Counted from the stretch's first letter, positions 26,977-35,731 are shown. The stretch: DNA of 64,000 nt from Candidatus Pyrohabitans jungbluthii (GCA_002010065.2 MTMD02000001.1:62001-126000); one strand, 5' to 3'. The notes: generated by a model from the letters alone, not told the origin. Numbers and translations: made by a program.

Positions 26977-28059
26977 CTACATCAGGAGGCTGAGGTACTC
27001 TTTAAGTAGCGACGGGTAAAGGCGTGGGTTGAATAGGATGTTGGTTATAAAGTAGCACTCATGAGTGCAGCAGCAGGCATTGCTCTTTATTTCAGCAACC
27101 ACCCGCCTCGCGTCCTGCGATGCGAGTAGCTTATTTATGTCGTAGTCATACTCGCGCAGATTTCCCATCTTCTTCTCAAGAAGCTCACACGGGTAAACGT
27201 CGCCGGATTCTGTTACCACCAGGTTGAGCTTGCCAGCGTAGCACGGAATTAGCCTGCGCTTCTCCTTGGCGGTGCGATATATCAGCCTGCGCTGGAGAAT
27301 GTCCTGTGCCGCCTTCAGCCTAGCCCCCGGGAAGCGGTACACCTTAGCCTTTCCAGAGCGCAGCTCCTGCTCCATCCTCTCAATAAGTTCGCGATAGCGT
27401 TCCATATCCACGCGTTTCATCTTCTCGCTCACGTCGCCGCGAATGAGCGAGAGGGTGTGGGTTTTTATGCTCTCCATGCGGGAGACGTACTCGAAGATCT
27501 CCTCTATTTTATCCTGGTTGGCGGAGCAGAACACGGTGTTTATGCCAAGCTCGAAGTTCGGGTACTTATCAAGCAGAGGCGAAAGCCTCTCGTATGTCTC
27601 AAGCACCTTCTCAAAGTTGCCCCTGACTCCGCGAATGGTGTCGTGGTCCTCGGCTATGCCGTCCAGGCTTAGTTTCACTGTTACTGTGCTCTTTCGGCAA
27701 TGCTTCAGAATCTCTTCAGTCTTTTCTGCGATGCGTTGCGGAAGAAGCCCATTGGTGGGCAGGAGCATAATCACCGGCTTAGTGTGCCTGTAAAAAACCT
27801 TTGCAATCTCAACTATATCTTCGCGGAGGAACACCTCGCCACCCGAGAAAGCCAGCCAGAGAAGTTCAGGCATGCTGGAGGCGAAGCGCTCAATCTCTCC
27901 CAGAGAAAGCTCATCCTCTTGCACTCCTCTTTTCTCTTCATTTAGATAGAAGCAGAACCTGCAGGCGGAGTTGCACCGCCTGGTTACAAAGAAGGTAAGC
28001 TGCACAGGCTTATCCTTGATAAACACCTGCCTCACGTGGCGCAGCGGCGAGTACCTCAT
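26977..28059 (-). CDS. Radical SAM protein with SPASM-like C-terminus
   Basis: 360 residues. CNSACRFC near residue 29 is the radical SAM CxxxCxxC motif, followed by WLAFSGGEVFLR (GGE) and SLDGIAEDHDTIRG. The C-terminus has further cysteines (CYAGKLNLVVTESGDVYPCE, then ACCCTHECYF), a SPASM-like auxiliary cluster region. Such enzymes modify peptides, lipids or cofactors; the substrate is unknown. Overlaps by four bases with the upstream glycosyltransferase, so the two probably work on the same surface or lipid pathway (inference). Confidence 0.85.
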   Translation of the reverse strand: MRYSPLRHVRQVFIKDKPVQLTFFVTRRCNSACRFCFYLNEEKRGVQEDELSLGEIERFASSMPELLWLAFSGGEVFLREDIVEIAKVFYRHTKPVIMLLPTNGLLPQRIAEKTEEILKHCRKSTVTVKLSLDGIAEDHDTIRGVRGNFEKVLETYERLSPLLDKYPNFELGINTVFCSANQDKIEEIFEYVSRMESIKTHTLSLIRGDVSEKMKRVDMERYRELIERMEQELRSGKAKVYRFPGARLKAAQDILQRRLIYRTAKEKRRLIPCYAGKLNLVVTESGDVYPCELLEKKMGNLREYDYDINKLLASQDARRVVAEIKSNACCCTHECYFITNILFNPRLYPSLLKEYLSLLM

Positions 28060-29060
28060 CGCAAAACCCCCAGCTTCGCTTTGAGTATGTAGAGTCCTGT
28101 GCCTAAAGCGGCGCCTATCGCTACTGCAACGGGGTAAACAAGGAAGAAGTAAGCCGTAGCAGCAATCGCGAAGCCTGCGCCTTTTGCATTATAAAAGCTC
28201 CTTATGAGATTGCGGCTTACGTAGAGGTTGAGGAACTGCGGGAGAAGGGCAAGAGCTAGGGGAGTGCCAAAGAAAGCCCAGCTTAAGAGCAGCGCAAGGG
28301 TGGCAAAGAACATTGCCACGTTCACCTTGAGCTCCACCGATGCAGCGCCAGAATCAGCGAGCAGATCGCGATTGCGCAGGGAGTAGAGCGTCCAGTACAT
28401 GCTCTTTCGCACAGCGTTTCTCAGGGATTTTAAAAGGTTGAAGTTGAAGATATGCCCCACCTGTATCCTGGGATCCAACCTGAGCCTGTAGCCAGCCCTT
28501 TTAAGTCTGTGGCTGAACTCCACATCTTCCACGCTGGTGGTGTGCCCCATGAGATTATCCCTTACAAAACCGCCAGAGCTTTTGAAAAGCTGCGCATCTA
28601 TAGCCAGGCAGTGCGTTGCGAGGTAGTCCGCCTCCTCGCGCTTGGTCTCGCAGTAGTTGACGTAGACCGATTGAAAGGTGCTGAAGAACCCCTGGGAGAA
28701 AGGTGGTATCTTGGTGTAGGTGCCGCCCACTATGCGAGAGCCGTTGCTCATGGCACGATTCACAAGCTTCAGCGTGTCCCTTGCGAGCACACAGTCCGCG
28801 TCTATGAAAAGCAGAACCTCGCCTTTGCTGTGCTCAGCGCCGACGTTTCGCGCCACGCTCGGGCCGAGCTGCCTCTCAAGCTTTATCAGCCTGCATGGAT
28901 AGCGCTTTATAATCTCTACCGAGGCGTCTGTCGACGCGTCATCAACCACGATTACCTCGAAGTTGGAGTAATCAGAAGCAAATACGCTCTCAAGGCACGC
29001 TTCCAGCGTAGCAGAGCCATTTCTGTTTGGTATTATCACAGAGATGAACTTCTCCTTCAT
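28056..29060 (-). CDS. Family 2 glycosyltransferase, membrane anchored
   Basis: 334 residues. GT-A fold: ISVIIPNRNGSATLEACLES, VIVVDDASTDASVEIIKRY, the DxD-type FIDADCVLARDTLK and GHTTSVEDVEFSHRLKRAGY. Two or three membrane helices close the protein (VAMFFATLALLLSWAFFG; YFFLVYPVAVAIGAALG). Likely transfers a sugar to a polyprenyl phosphate or a surface glycan. ATGA overlap with the radical SAM gene. Confidence 0.88.
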   Translation of the reverse strand: MKEKFISVIIPNRNGSATLEACLESVFASDYSNFEVIVVDDASTDASVEIIKRYPCRLIKLERQLGPSVARNVGAEHSKGEVLLFIDADCVLARDTLKLVNRAMSNGSRIVGGTYTKIPPFSQGFFSTFQSVYVNYCETKREEADYLATHCLAIDAQLFKSSGGFVRDNLMGHTTSVEDVEFSHRLKRAGYRLRLDPRIQVGHIFNFNLLKSLRNAVRKSMYWTLYSLRNRDLLADSGAASVELKVNVAMFFATLALLLSWAFFGTPLALALLPQFLNLYVSRNLIRSFYNAKGAGFAIAATAYFFLVYPVAVAIGAALGTGLYILKAKLGVLR

Positions 29061-29104
29061 TCATTTAAAAGCCACAGGTTAACCTGCCCTGCGATATTTG
29101 TAGG

Positions 29105-30850
29105 ATGTTATCTATACTATATAGGACAATCACGGAGAGAGGTTTTAAATTGCAAACAGATGAGCTTAAAAGTAAGCTGCTGAGCACCCGAGGCATAGCT
29201 GTCGCCTCTCTGGTTATAACCCTCCTGCTCTTCCACTTCCGTAGCTATGATGACAATCGCACTACAAGCTGGCGCTGGGTTTTTGCCAGCGGCGACACCA
29301 GCTTTGCTGTGCTGCTTTGCCTCTTCGCCTTGGGCATTGCCTATATATTCTCCAAAATTGAAGTAAAGGAGCGCCACGAGGGGAAGGTACTCTTCGCCTT
29401 CGCCTTTATCTCAGGCGTCCTTTTTCTCCCAATACCAGAGATTATGATAGACACAGCGCGATACTTCACCTATGCCAAGTACGCCGAGCTTTATGGCTTG
29501 GGCTACTTTGTGAAGGAGTGGGGGTACGCGATAAAGCCCTGGACAGACCTGCCTCTGGTGCCCTTCATCTATGGCATAATTTTCCGCTTTCTGGGTGAGT
29601 CCAGGCTGTACATTCAGGTATTCAATCTGCTCCTCTTCTCGAGCAGTGTGCTGCTAACTATGAGAATTGGTGACGTGCTCTTTGGAAAAGGTACAGGCTT
29701 CTACGCCGGCTTGGCTCTGCTCGCCATGCCCTACTTTCTCATTCAGGTGCCCCAGATGATGGTAGACGTGGCAACGATGTTCTTCCTAACCTTGGCGGTT
29801 TACTCCACAATAAACGCACTGGAAAAGGGCACCCTCGCTGCGGCAGCATTTGCAGGAGTTGCGGTAGCTTTAGCCTTCTTCTCGAAGTACTCCACCTGGA
29901 CAATGCTCTCCGTGCTAGCGGTGGTTTTTGTGATATATGCTAGAAAAAACATGGAGAAAGCGCTTAAAATATATACGATAATCGCTGCCCTTTCTGGCTT
30001 GCTAATCGCAGCGGTTATACTGCCAAAGCTTCCTGTGTTTGTAGAGCAAATCGAGCTCTTGAGGAGTTATCAAGCCCCAGGGCTGAGAAGGTGGAGTGAG
30101 AGCTACCTCTCGACCTTCTTCTTTCAGATTCACCCCTTTGTGAGCCTCGCCGCAATTTATGCCCTCTACCTGGCGGTAAAAGAAAGGCGTGGCGAAGTAG
30201 CCATAGCTTTGTGGCCTTTCTTACTGCTTTTTCTCCTGGATGTAAAGAGGATACGCTACACACTGCCCCTGTTCCCCATGCTGGCGCTGCTTGCGGGCTA
30301 TGCAATAAGCAGGGTAAAAGACGCTGAGACAAGGAAATTTCTCGCCGGTTACGCAATGAGCTTTTCCATTCTCCTCGCCCTCTTCGCCTTTCTGCCATTC
30401 ATTGAATCACTGAGCATTGTAAATCTTCGCGATGCTGGAGAGTTTCTCGACACCCTGAGCGTTGAAGAGGTTGAGGTCCATACGTGGGTACCGCCAAAGA
30501 CTAGCTACAACCCCAGCATAGCCGTTGCAATGCTTGACCTTTTTACGAGCAAAGAGATAATCTATAATCCTGATCCAATAATCCCGCCTGAGAAAGAAAA
30601 AATACTGCGCTCGCCCATAAGATTCACCTGGGAGTATGAGGTTCCCCCCTACTACAGGCGCAACTCCTCCGCAGAGGTCGTGGTTATAATTCAGAGGCAG
30701 TACAATGGCATGCCCGCATATCTTGAGCAGAGAGTTTCCAACCTGACCCTTCTCGCAAGATTCAACTCCACCATAGAGGGGCTATTCCGCTTCCGCACCC
30801 TCATAGATGTATATGGCCCTGCGCAGATTTCGCAGGTAGAGAAAAAATAG
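29105..30850 (+). CDS. GT39/PMT-like membrane glycosyltransferase
   Basis: About 581 residues with roughly ten membrane helices and a C-terminal extracytoplasmic domain of ~170 residues bearing NSS, NLT and NST sequons. The first loop has PEIMIDTARYFTYAKYAELY, resembling the acidic catalytic loop of dolichyl-phosphate-sugar-dependent GT-C enzymes. The frame opens at ATG 29105, but a TATA-like ACTATATAGG at 29117-29126 and a GGAGAGAGG ribosome site favour TTG 29150 as the true start. Divergent from the GT2/radical SAM pair. Confidence 0.75.
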   Translation: MLSILYRTITERGFKLQTDELKSKLLSTRGIAVASLVITLLLFHFRSYDDNRTTSWRWVFASGDTSFAVLLCLFALGIAYIFSKIEVKERHEGKVLFAFAFISGVLFLPIPEIMIDTARYFTYAKYAELYGLGYFVKEWGYAIKPWTDLPLVPFIYGIIFRFLGESRLYIQVFNLLLFSSSVLLTMRIGDVLFGKGTGFYAGLALLAMPYFLIQVPQMMVDVATMFFLTLAVYSTINALEKGTLAAAAFAGVAVALAFFSKYSTWTMLSVLAVVFVIYARKNMEKALKIYTIIAALSGLLIAAVILPKLPVFVEQIELLRSYQAPGLRRWSESYLSTFFFQIHPFVSLAAIYALYLAVKERRGEVAIALWPFLLLFLLDVKRIRYTLPLFPMLALLAGYAISRVKDAETRKFLAGYAMSFSILLALFAFLPFIESLSIVNLRDAGEFLDTLSVEEVEVHTWVPPKTSYNPSIAVAMLDLFTSKEIIYNPDPIIPPEKEKILRSPIRFTWEYEVPPYYRRNSSAEVVVIIQRQYNGMPAYLEQRVSNLTLLARFNSTIEGLFRFRTLIDVYGPAQISQVEKK

Positions 30851-30859
30851 GGGGAGAGA

Positions 30860-31048
30860 CTAAATCCTCCTGTTCAACTCCTCAAGCAGCTTCTCGAGGT
30901 CTAACCCGCGGTCCTCAGCAACCTCTCGCAGTGTGCGCTTCATCGTAGTAAAGTCGCACTCACAGATATTGTGCTCCAAGAGGTAATCCACAGCTTCCGG
31001 ATACTCCCTGAAAATCTGGGCTATTTTCATATCAGGCGTTATCGCCAT
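30860..31048 (-). CDS. DUF1858/ScdA-N-like small protein
   Basis: 62 residues from ATG 31048 (GAGGT precedes it, just after the usp stop). Helical MKIAQIFREYPEAVDYLLEH, then NICECDF and a second helix region LREVAEDRGLDLEKLLEELN. This is the pattern of DUF1858 and of the N-terminal domain of ScdA/RIC di-iron repair proteins, whose central Cys motif here is C29-E-C31. A redox or cluster role is inference. Co-transcribed with the stress protein. Confidence 0.68.
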   Translation of the reverse strand: MAITPDMKIAQIFREYPEAVDYLLEHNICECDFTTMKRTLREVAEDRGLDLEKLLEELNRRI

Positions 31049-31052
31049 GGCG

Positions 31053-31508
31053 CTACCTCGCCACAAGAACGCTGCACGGCGCGCGCTCCACAACCTCCCT
31101 ACCAACGCTGCCCATCAGCATAGTCCTGCGCTTTGAATGGGGCCCCACAACGATGATGTCAGCGCCCTCCTCTTCGGCGGTCTTTATTATCTCCTCCGCT
31201 GGGTGCCCTATCTTAACTATCTCCTTCGCCACAAGCACACTGCTCTCGAGGCAGGTCTTTGCCGTTTCAAGCACCTTTTTACCACTCTCGGTGAGAAGGT
31301 CTGCAAAGTTCTTACCTTCCTTCTTTAGACTCTCCAGCACCTCAGTAAACTCTGGTTTTCCCAGAAGCTCATAGTCATAAAGGTCACTGAGGTGAGCTAC
31401 ATATACAAGACAAAGCTCTGCGCCGAACTTCTCGGCAAGTTTCCCCCCCATGTTCAAAGCTTTAACGGAACTCTCGCTCCCATCAAAAGCAACAAGCACT
31501 TTCTTCAT
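31053..31508 (-). CDS. Universal stress protein (UspA family)
   Basis: 151 residues, alpha/beta Usp fold. Ends with the ATP-binding signature GADIIVVGPHSKRRTMLMGS then VGREVVERAPCSVLVAR. GGAGGTG precedes the ATG. Probably one transcript with the DUF1858-like gene downstream. Confidence 0.92.
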   Translation of the reverse strand: MKKVLVAFDGSESSVKALNMGGKLAEKFGAELCLVYVAHLSDLYDYELLGKPEFTEVLESLKKEGKNFADLLTESGKKVLETAKTCLESSVLVAKEIVKIGHPAEEIIKTAEEEGADIIVVGPHSKRRTMLMGSVGREVVERAPCSVLVAR

Positions 31509-31533
31509 CTAAAATACACCTCCAATATAAAAA

Positions 31534-31555
31534 GACGTAGGGAAGTCCCTACGTC
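31534..31555 (-). terminator. Hairpin terminator after cupredoxin gene
   Basis: Perfect 10-base arms GACGTAGGGA and TCCCTACGTC separated by 2 bases. Read on the minus strand the hairpin follows the cupredoxin stop by 8 bases and is followed by CTTTTTATATT, so it looks like an intrinsic terminator. The T-rich tail may also serve as TATA element for the usp gene. Confidence 0.6.
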
Positions 31556-31563
31556 AGTAGCCT

Positions 31564-32226
31564 TCAATAGCCTGCACCGTAGCCAGCGGCTTCGCCATAG
31601 CCAAGCGCTTCTTCTCCGTAACCAGTGGCTTCACCGTAGCCTGCGCCCTCTTCAGCCGCTTGAGCGGGCTGAGCTTCTTCTGCCTTGGGCTTCACTATCA
31701 GCTTGCCTTCCATGCCCTTTTCTCTGTGCCCATTAACCGGGCAGTAGAAGGTGTATTCACCCGCTTTCTCAGCGACAAATTCCACCGTAACCGATGCTCC
31801 TGGCTGTATCCCTGCCTGCATCTGTGCAGTTTCCTCGCCGTAGCCCGCGGCTTCACCGTAACCAGCGCCATATCCAGCGGCCTCGCCATATCCCTCAGCA
31901 GCACCCTCCTCAGGCTTCACTGCATACACACCAAGCTCATCTATGGCAAAGTTGTGCACCTGCGAGCCAACGTTCTTGATGGTTATCCTAACCACGTCTC
32001 CCTCGCTGACGGTTATGCTTGCTGGCTCAAATTTGAACTCCGACGCTTCGATGGTGAATTCCTTTGCTTCAGCGACGCCTTTTGCGGGCGCTGCCGCAGC
32101 AGGAGAGGGTTTTACATCCTCGAGACCTGCTGGTACGCCCGGAGAGAAGCTGTAGCCGACTATGAAGCTAAGCGCCATTGCGGTGACTATTGCAAGCACC
32201 GCTATATCGTCGCGCATTGCGATCAC
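31564..32226 (-). CDS. Membrane-anchored cupredoxin with GYGEA repeats
   Basis: 220 residues. A single N-terminal helix (about 7-25) anchors or exports it, then an Ala/Pro linker and a cupredoxin domain (about 55-180). Type-1 copper ligands are visible: His91 (QVHNF), Cys162 (FYCPVNGH), His167 and Met172. Two blocks of GYGEA/GYGAG repeats are unusual: one inserted in the domain at 111-131 between strands, the other forming the C-terminal tail (195-220). The GTG start at 32226 overlaps the tusA stop (GTGA); ATG 32217 is an alternative. An electron carrier on the outer membrane face is inferred, possibly for sulfur oxidation or reduction. Confidence 0.85.
   Translation of the reverse strand: MIAMRDDIAVLAIVTAMALSFIVGYSFSPGVPAGLEDVKPSPAAAAPAKGVAEAKEFTIEASEFKFEPASITVSEGDVVRITIKNVGSQVHNFAIDELGVYAVKPEEGAAEGYGEAAGYGAGYGEAAGYGEETAQMQAGIQPGASVTVEFVAEKAGEYTFYCPVNGHREKGMEGKLIVKPKAEEAQPAQAAEEGAGYGEATGYGEEALGYGEAAGYGAGY
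31567..31650 (-). repeat. GYGEA-coding repeat, C-terminal block
   Basis: Codes residues 193-220 of the cupredoxin: four GYGE units with small spacers (GYGEATGYGEEALGYGEAAG). A second block of three GYGE units lies at 31831-31905. The DNA repeats (CCGTAGCC/CCATAGCC) suggest slippage growth. Confidence 0.75.
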
Positions 32227-32477
32227 GCCTTCTTTATCCTGTAGACAAATGTACCGCCGTCGGAGCGCTTCTCTATTATCTCATGCCCTTCCTTGTCGCA
32301 GAGCGCTGTAATACTCTCCTCTGAGGAGGGGTTGTCAAAGAGCACTTCAAGTACATCGCCGCTCTTCAGCTTCTGCAGCGTCTTCATTGTGTAGAGTTGG
32401 GGATGTGGACATACATAGCCCTTGACATCCAGCTGGTATACTCCATCTTCAAGCTTCTTAACTTTCACTTTCTGCAC
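32223..32477 (-). CDS. tusA: TusA-family sulfur carrier
   Basis: 84 residues with the TusA/SirA motif: YQLDVKGYVCPHPQLYTMKT, where Cys23 is the expected persulfide carrier in CPxP. The C-terminus is GHEIIEKRSDGGTFVYRIKK. It lies five bases after the YeeE/YedE transporter stop; in bacteria a TusA-like partner (TsuB) works with the TsuA thiosulfate transporter, so the same pairing is likely here. Confidence 0.9.
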   Translation of the reverse strand: MQKVKVKKLEDGVYQLDVKGYVCPHPQLYTMKTLQKLKSGDVLEVLFDNPSSEESITALCDKEGHEIIEKRSDGGTFVYRIKKA

Positions 32478-32481
32478 CTCC

Positions 32482-33873
32482 TTACTCTATCTCTATGTCA
32501 ATATCAAAATCCTCTTCCTTAAGCTGGCGCTCAGTCCACCAGTTGAGGAACTTCACGCTTGCCAATGCGCCGCCGCCCATGCCCAAGAAGAACAGCCAGC
32601 CACCGGGGTCACCGCCAGCAACACGGATGTAGAATGCACCGATGTTGCAGCCCAGTGCTATTCGCGCACCGAGACCCATGAGCGTGCCTCCGAGGATGCC
32701 CCAGACTGCCAGCTCCTTGGTTGGTGCCTTGAACTTGAACTCCTTGTTGAGCAGAGCTATGGCTGCCGCACCAAGGATTATACCTATGGACATGAGCAAC
32801 GCAGGGTTGTGCCACGGCTCGGGTATGCCGTTCATTACGCCAAAGTATATATTGTCCTTCATGTTCCATCCGAACTTCTCCAGCACCCAGGCACCCACCT
32901 GCGCTTCCTGTGTGGTTATATACCAGTAACCGGGGTCAAACACTGTACCTCTCCTAGAAACTTCTTCCACAAAACCAAGCTTCACCAGAGCCTGGCCGAA
33001 GTTTTCTATACCGAACTTGTCCCTGAGGCTCTGCATCGCCATTACGTGGATGCCTGCTATTATGCCAATTAGAATCCCCGCAAGGGTTGTTCTTTTCGAA
33101 GCAGTTATCATCTGCCAGAAGCCGTAAAGCTCGTCTTTGAGACCCAGCTTAACATCCCCGCCGTCCGCAGGCAGTGTTGCTGCTTTCTTCTCTATAATGC
33201 GCCTGACAATGCCCTTCCTAGCAACAAACCAATACGCGAGGCTGAGGAATATCAGCGTGGGTATTATGGTGTTGATGATCGAATTCGCTATAAAGTATTC
33301 GCCAAGGCTAAGGCCCTTACCAAAGAATTTCTCTGCCAAGGTGAACTTAGGCTGCGGGAATATGTAGCCCCTCAGAAGCTTGTCGAACCATCCCTGCGCA
33401 TCTACGAATATCGCTTGAGAGAAGGATATCGCGAGCAGAGCAAGCATAGAGGTGCCATTACCCTCGCCGGTTTTGTACAACGTACCAGAAGCACAGCCAC
33501 CAGCGAGCACCATACCCAGACCAAATATAAGCCCGCCAACAAGTTCATGTATACCCAGTGGGCCAGGATGGAAGGTGCTCAGCTGGTTTGCCGCCAGCAC
33601 TGCCATGATAACGCTGAACACACCCATGGCGACCATTATGCCCACGAACATCCTAGTTACGCCGATGGCGAAGAGGTCGCGCCACGCTGAAGCGAAACAG
33701 AATCTGCCCCACTGCAGAAGTATGCCGTAGGCAAAGCCGAACCATGCGTAGGCAATGATGTACATGTAGATCGGGTTGACTCTATAGTACCACAGGCTTA
33801 TTATCAACATTATGCCAACTACAGAAAAAGCCCAGAATTTCCTCCTTCTATCGGCATCGTCTGCCATATTCAT
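32482..33873 (-). CDS. YeeE/YedE (TsuA-like) sulfur transporter
   Basis: About 463 residues, around 12 membrane helices, with two homologous halves. The conserved cysteine segments of the family are visible: GRFCFASAWRDLF, GGCASGTLYKTGEG and ARIALGCNIGAFY. In TsuA these line a path for thiosulfate. Start chosen at ATG 33873: AAGGAGGAAAGG directly precedes it, whereas the frame could open at 33957. A TATA-like AAAATATAAATATAGG (minus strand) lies about 60 bases upstream. Operon with tusA and the cupredoxin. Confidence 0.9.
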   Translation of the reverse strand: MNMADDADRRRKFWAFSVVGIMLIISLWYYRVNPIYMYIIAYAWFGFAYGILLQWGRFCFASAWRDLFAIGVTRMFVGIMVAMGVFSVIMAVLAANQLSTFHPGPLGIHELVGGLIFGLGMVLAGGCASGTLYKTGEGNGTSMLALLAISFSQAIFVDAQGWFDKLLRGYIFPQPKFTLAEKFFGKGLSLGEYFIANSIINTIIPTLIFLSLAYWFVARKGIVRRIIEKKAATLPADGGDVKLGLKDELYGFWQMITASKRTTLAGILIGIIAGIHVMAMQSLRDKFGIENFGQALVKLGFVEEVSRRGTVFDPGYWYITTQEAQVGAWVLEKFGWNMKDNIYFGVMNGIPEPWHNPALLMSIGIILGAAAIALLNKEFKFKAPTKELAVWGILGGTLMGLGARIALGCNIGAFYIRVAGGDPGGWLFFLGMGGGALASVKFLNWWTERQLKEEDFDIDIEIE

Positions 33874-34085
33874 CCTTTCCTCCTTAAGCTTGTACTGAGC
33901 ATTCTGGAGTATCTTGTTCCCCATACCTATATTTATATTTTTCGAAAGTGGTTTCAAGATAACCGAAATTTAATTCCTCACACTTTCATAAAAATCAAAA
34001 GTTATAATGTTGGATTAATAAATAATAGAAAAATATTTAAACATCTAGATAAAATAGAAAATTTAGCTTATTGGGTGATTTTATT

Positions 34086-34316
34086 ATGGAGCATTTGTGC
34101 GCAGGCAAGAGCATAAATCTGGATTTAACCTTCTGTCCACCAGCGGCAGTGGTTACGTCCAGCTTGAAAAAGGCTGAAAGTGGAGAAGTTTTGCTTGTAA
34201 AGGCATCAAGGTGTCAGGTTGAAATGGTGGAAGCGATTGCAGAGCGGCTTGGTGCAGAGATAATCCAGAAGGAAAAGAAGGGCTCTGCCACAGAACTATG
34301 GATAATTAAGAAGTAG
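34086..34316 (+). CDS. TusA-like protein, CPP variant (copy 1)
   Basis: 76 residues: MEHLCAGKSINLDLTFCPPA, then SSLKKAESGEVLLVKASRCQ and a C-terminal strand ELWIIKK. The TusA fold is clear, but the motif is FCPPAAVV rather than CPxP, and a second cysteine (Cys43) takes the place of the usual acidic DPxx region. Both Cys17 and Cys43 are at identical positions in the copy at 43027. ATG 34086 with GGTGA upstream is preferred over TTG 34071. Divergent from the YeeE operon; a sulfur relay role is inferred. Confidence 0.8.
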   Translation: MEHLCAGKSINLDLTFCPPAAVVTSSLKKAESGEVLLVKASRCQVEMVEAIAERLGAEIIQKEKKGSATELWIIKK

Positions 34317-34513
34317 CTGCGGTTCTGCTATCAAGCGCACAACTTATAAGTATTTTTGTTTTGTCATCTATAAAATATATGTATCTTAAGATAAATTCTT
34401 GTGTTTAGACTTCGTATTTATTTAAATAAAAAAGGCCCCCTTATAAATTTTAACGGCGATTTAATCAGGTTTATAGAAAATCTTATAAGCACGCGTCTGA
34501 ATTATAGTGGTGC

Positions 34514-35731
34514 ATGGGAAAGATAAACCTCTTTTACATAGCGAGGCGCAACCTCAAGCGGAAGTGGTTTAGAAGCCTCGCGCTGATTTTAGCTGTGACA
34601 ATCGCATCAGGTGCTTTATTTGCCAGTGTTTTGATGATGGAAAGCGTTGGGAGAGGTGCTGAGATAAGTACAAGCATGCTCGGCGCAGATGTCATGGTCG
34701 TACCTGTGGGCTATGAAGCCCAGGCGAGAGCATCTCTGCTTGCAGGCGAGCCAAACAAGTTTTACATGTCGCGAAGCGTTGAGGATGAAGTCAAAAAGGT
34801 GCCGGGAGTGGCGCAGACCTCTGTTCAGGTCTTCGCCGAGACCGCCGCATTTCCGTGCTGTGGGTTTACAAAAAGCTTCCTCATAGGCTTCGATCCTGAG
34901 ACAGATTTCACTGTGATGAAGTGGGTGGGTGAGTCGCTTGACCGCCCCTTTGGTAAGGACGACGCAATTCTCGGGTTTTCCCTGGCTGCACTACCCGGAT
35001 TCAAAACCTATGTGCACGGTCACGAGCTGACTGTGTGGGGCAAGCTCAGGCAGAGCGGCATAAAATACTTCGACAACTCTCTTTTTGTGCCTATAGAGAC
35101 CCTCTACAACATAGCTGAGGAGAGCAAGAAGAGGGATGAGGTAGCACCTCTGGAAATAGAGAGAGGGCAGATTTCCGTTGTGCTGGTTAAGGCAGAGGAG
35201 GGCGTATCTCCAGACGTGCTGGAGGTCAGGATAGAGGGGCGCGTTCCCGGGGTGATCGCCATACCCATGCCCCGCGTGCTTCATACCGTAAGAGCACAGA
35301 TGGCAACCCTATTCGGCAGTCTTACCATTCTCGTTGCCGTGCTGTGGGTTGCGAATACGCTCATGGTTGGGGCGATATTCACAACCATAGTGAGTGAGCG
35401 CAGAAAGGAGCTGGGAATACTCCGCGCTATCGGAGCGAACCGCAGACATGTGTTTAGACTGATTCTCGCAGAAGCTGCTTTCCTCACAGCCCTTGGTGGG
35501 CTTCTGGGCATTGCCGCAGGGGGTGCCCTCTTCTATGCCTACAAGGGCATAGTAACCAGCTCCTTCTCAGCACTTAAGATACCATACATCTGGCCCACAG
35601 CCGCGCACGTAGCCGCGATTTCCATTTTCACCCTTATCTCTGCCCTTGCCATGGGAATAATAGGTGCGCTTTATCCGGCTTACACCTCTGCGAAGCTCGA
35701 CCCATACAACGCCATAAGGACGGGTGAGTGA
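34514..35731 (+). CDS. FtsX/MacB-type ABC permease with vicinal Cys pair
   Basis: 405 residues: helix 1 (about 20-42), a large extracytoplasmic MacB-like domain, then three helices (from about 265) ending ALYPAYTSAKLDPYNAIRTG. The outer domain contains Cys115-Cys116 (AAFPCCGF), found at the same place in the second permease of the operon. TSERRKELGILRAIGANRRH is the cytoplasmic coupling loop. Stop and the ATPase start are adjacent (TGAATG). Export or extraction of a sulfur, metal or lipid substrate is possible; none is proven. Confidence 0.87.
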   Translation: MGKINLFYIARRNLKRKWFRSLALILAVTIASGALFASVLMMESVGRGAEISTSMLGADVMVVPVGYEAQARASLLAGEPNKFYMSRSVEDEVKKVPGVAQTSVQVFAETAAFPCCGFTKSFLIGFDPETDFTVMKWVGESLDRPFGKDDAILGFSLAALPGFKTYVHGHELTVWGKLRQSGIKYFDNSLFVPIETLYNIAEESKKRDEVAPLEIERGQISVVLVKAEEGVSPDVLEVRIEGRVPGVIAIPMPRVLHTVRAQMATLFGSLTILVAVLWVANTLMVGAIFTTIVSERRKELGILRAIGANRRHVFRLILAEAAFLTALGGLLGIAAGGALFYAYKGIVTSSFSALKIPYIWPTAAHVAAISIFTLISALAMGIIGALYPAYTSAKLDPYNAIRTGE

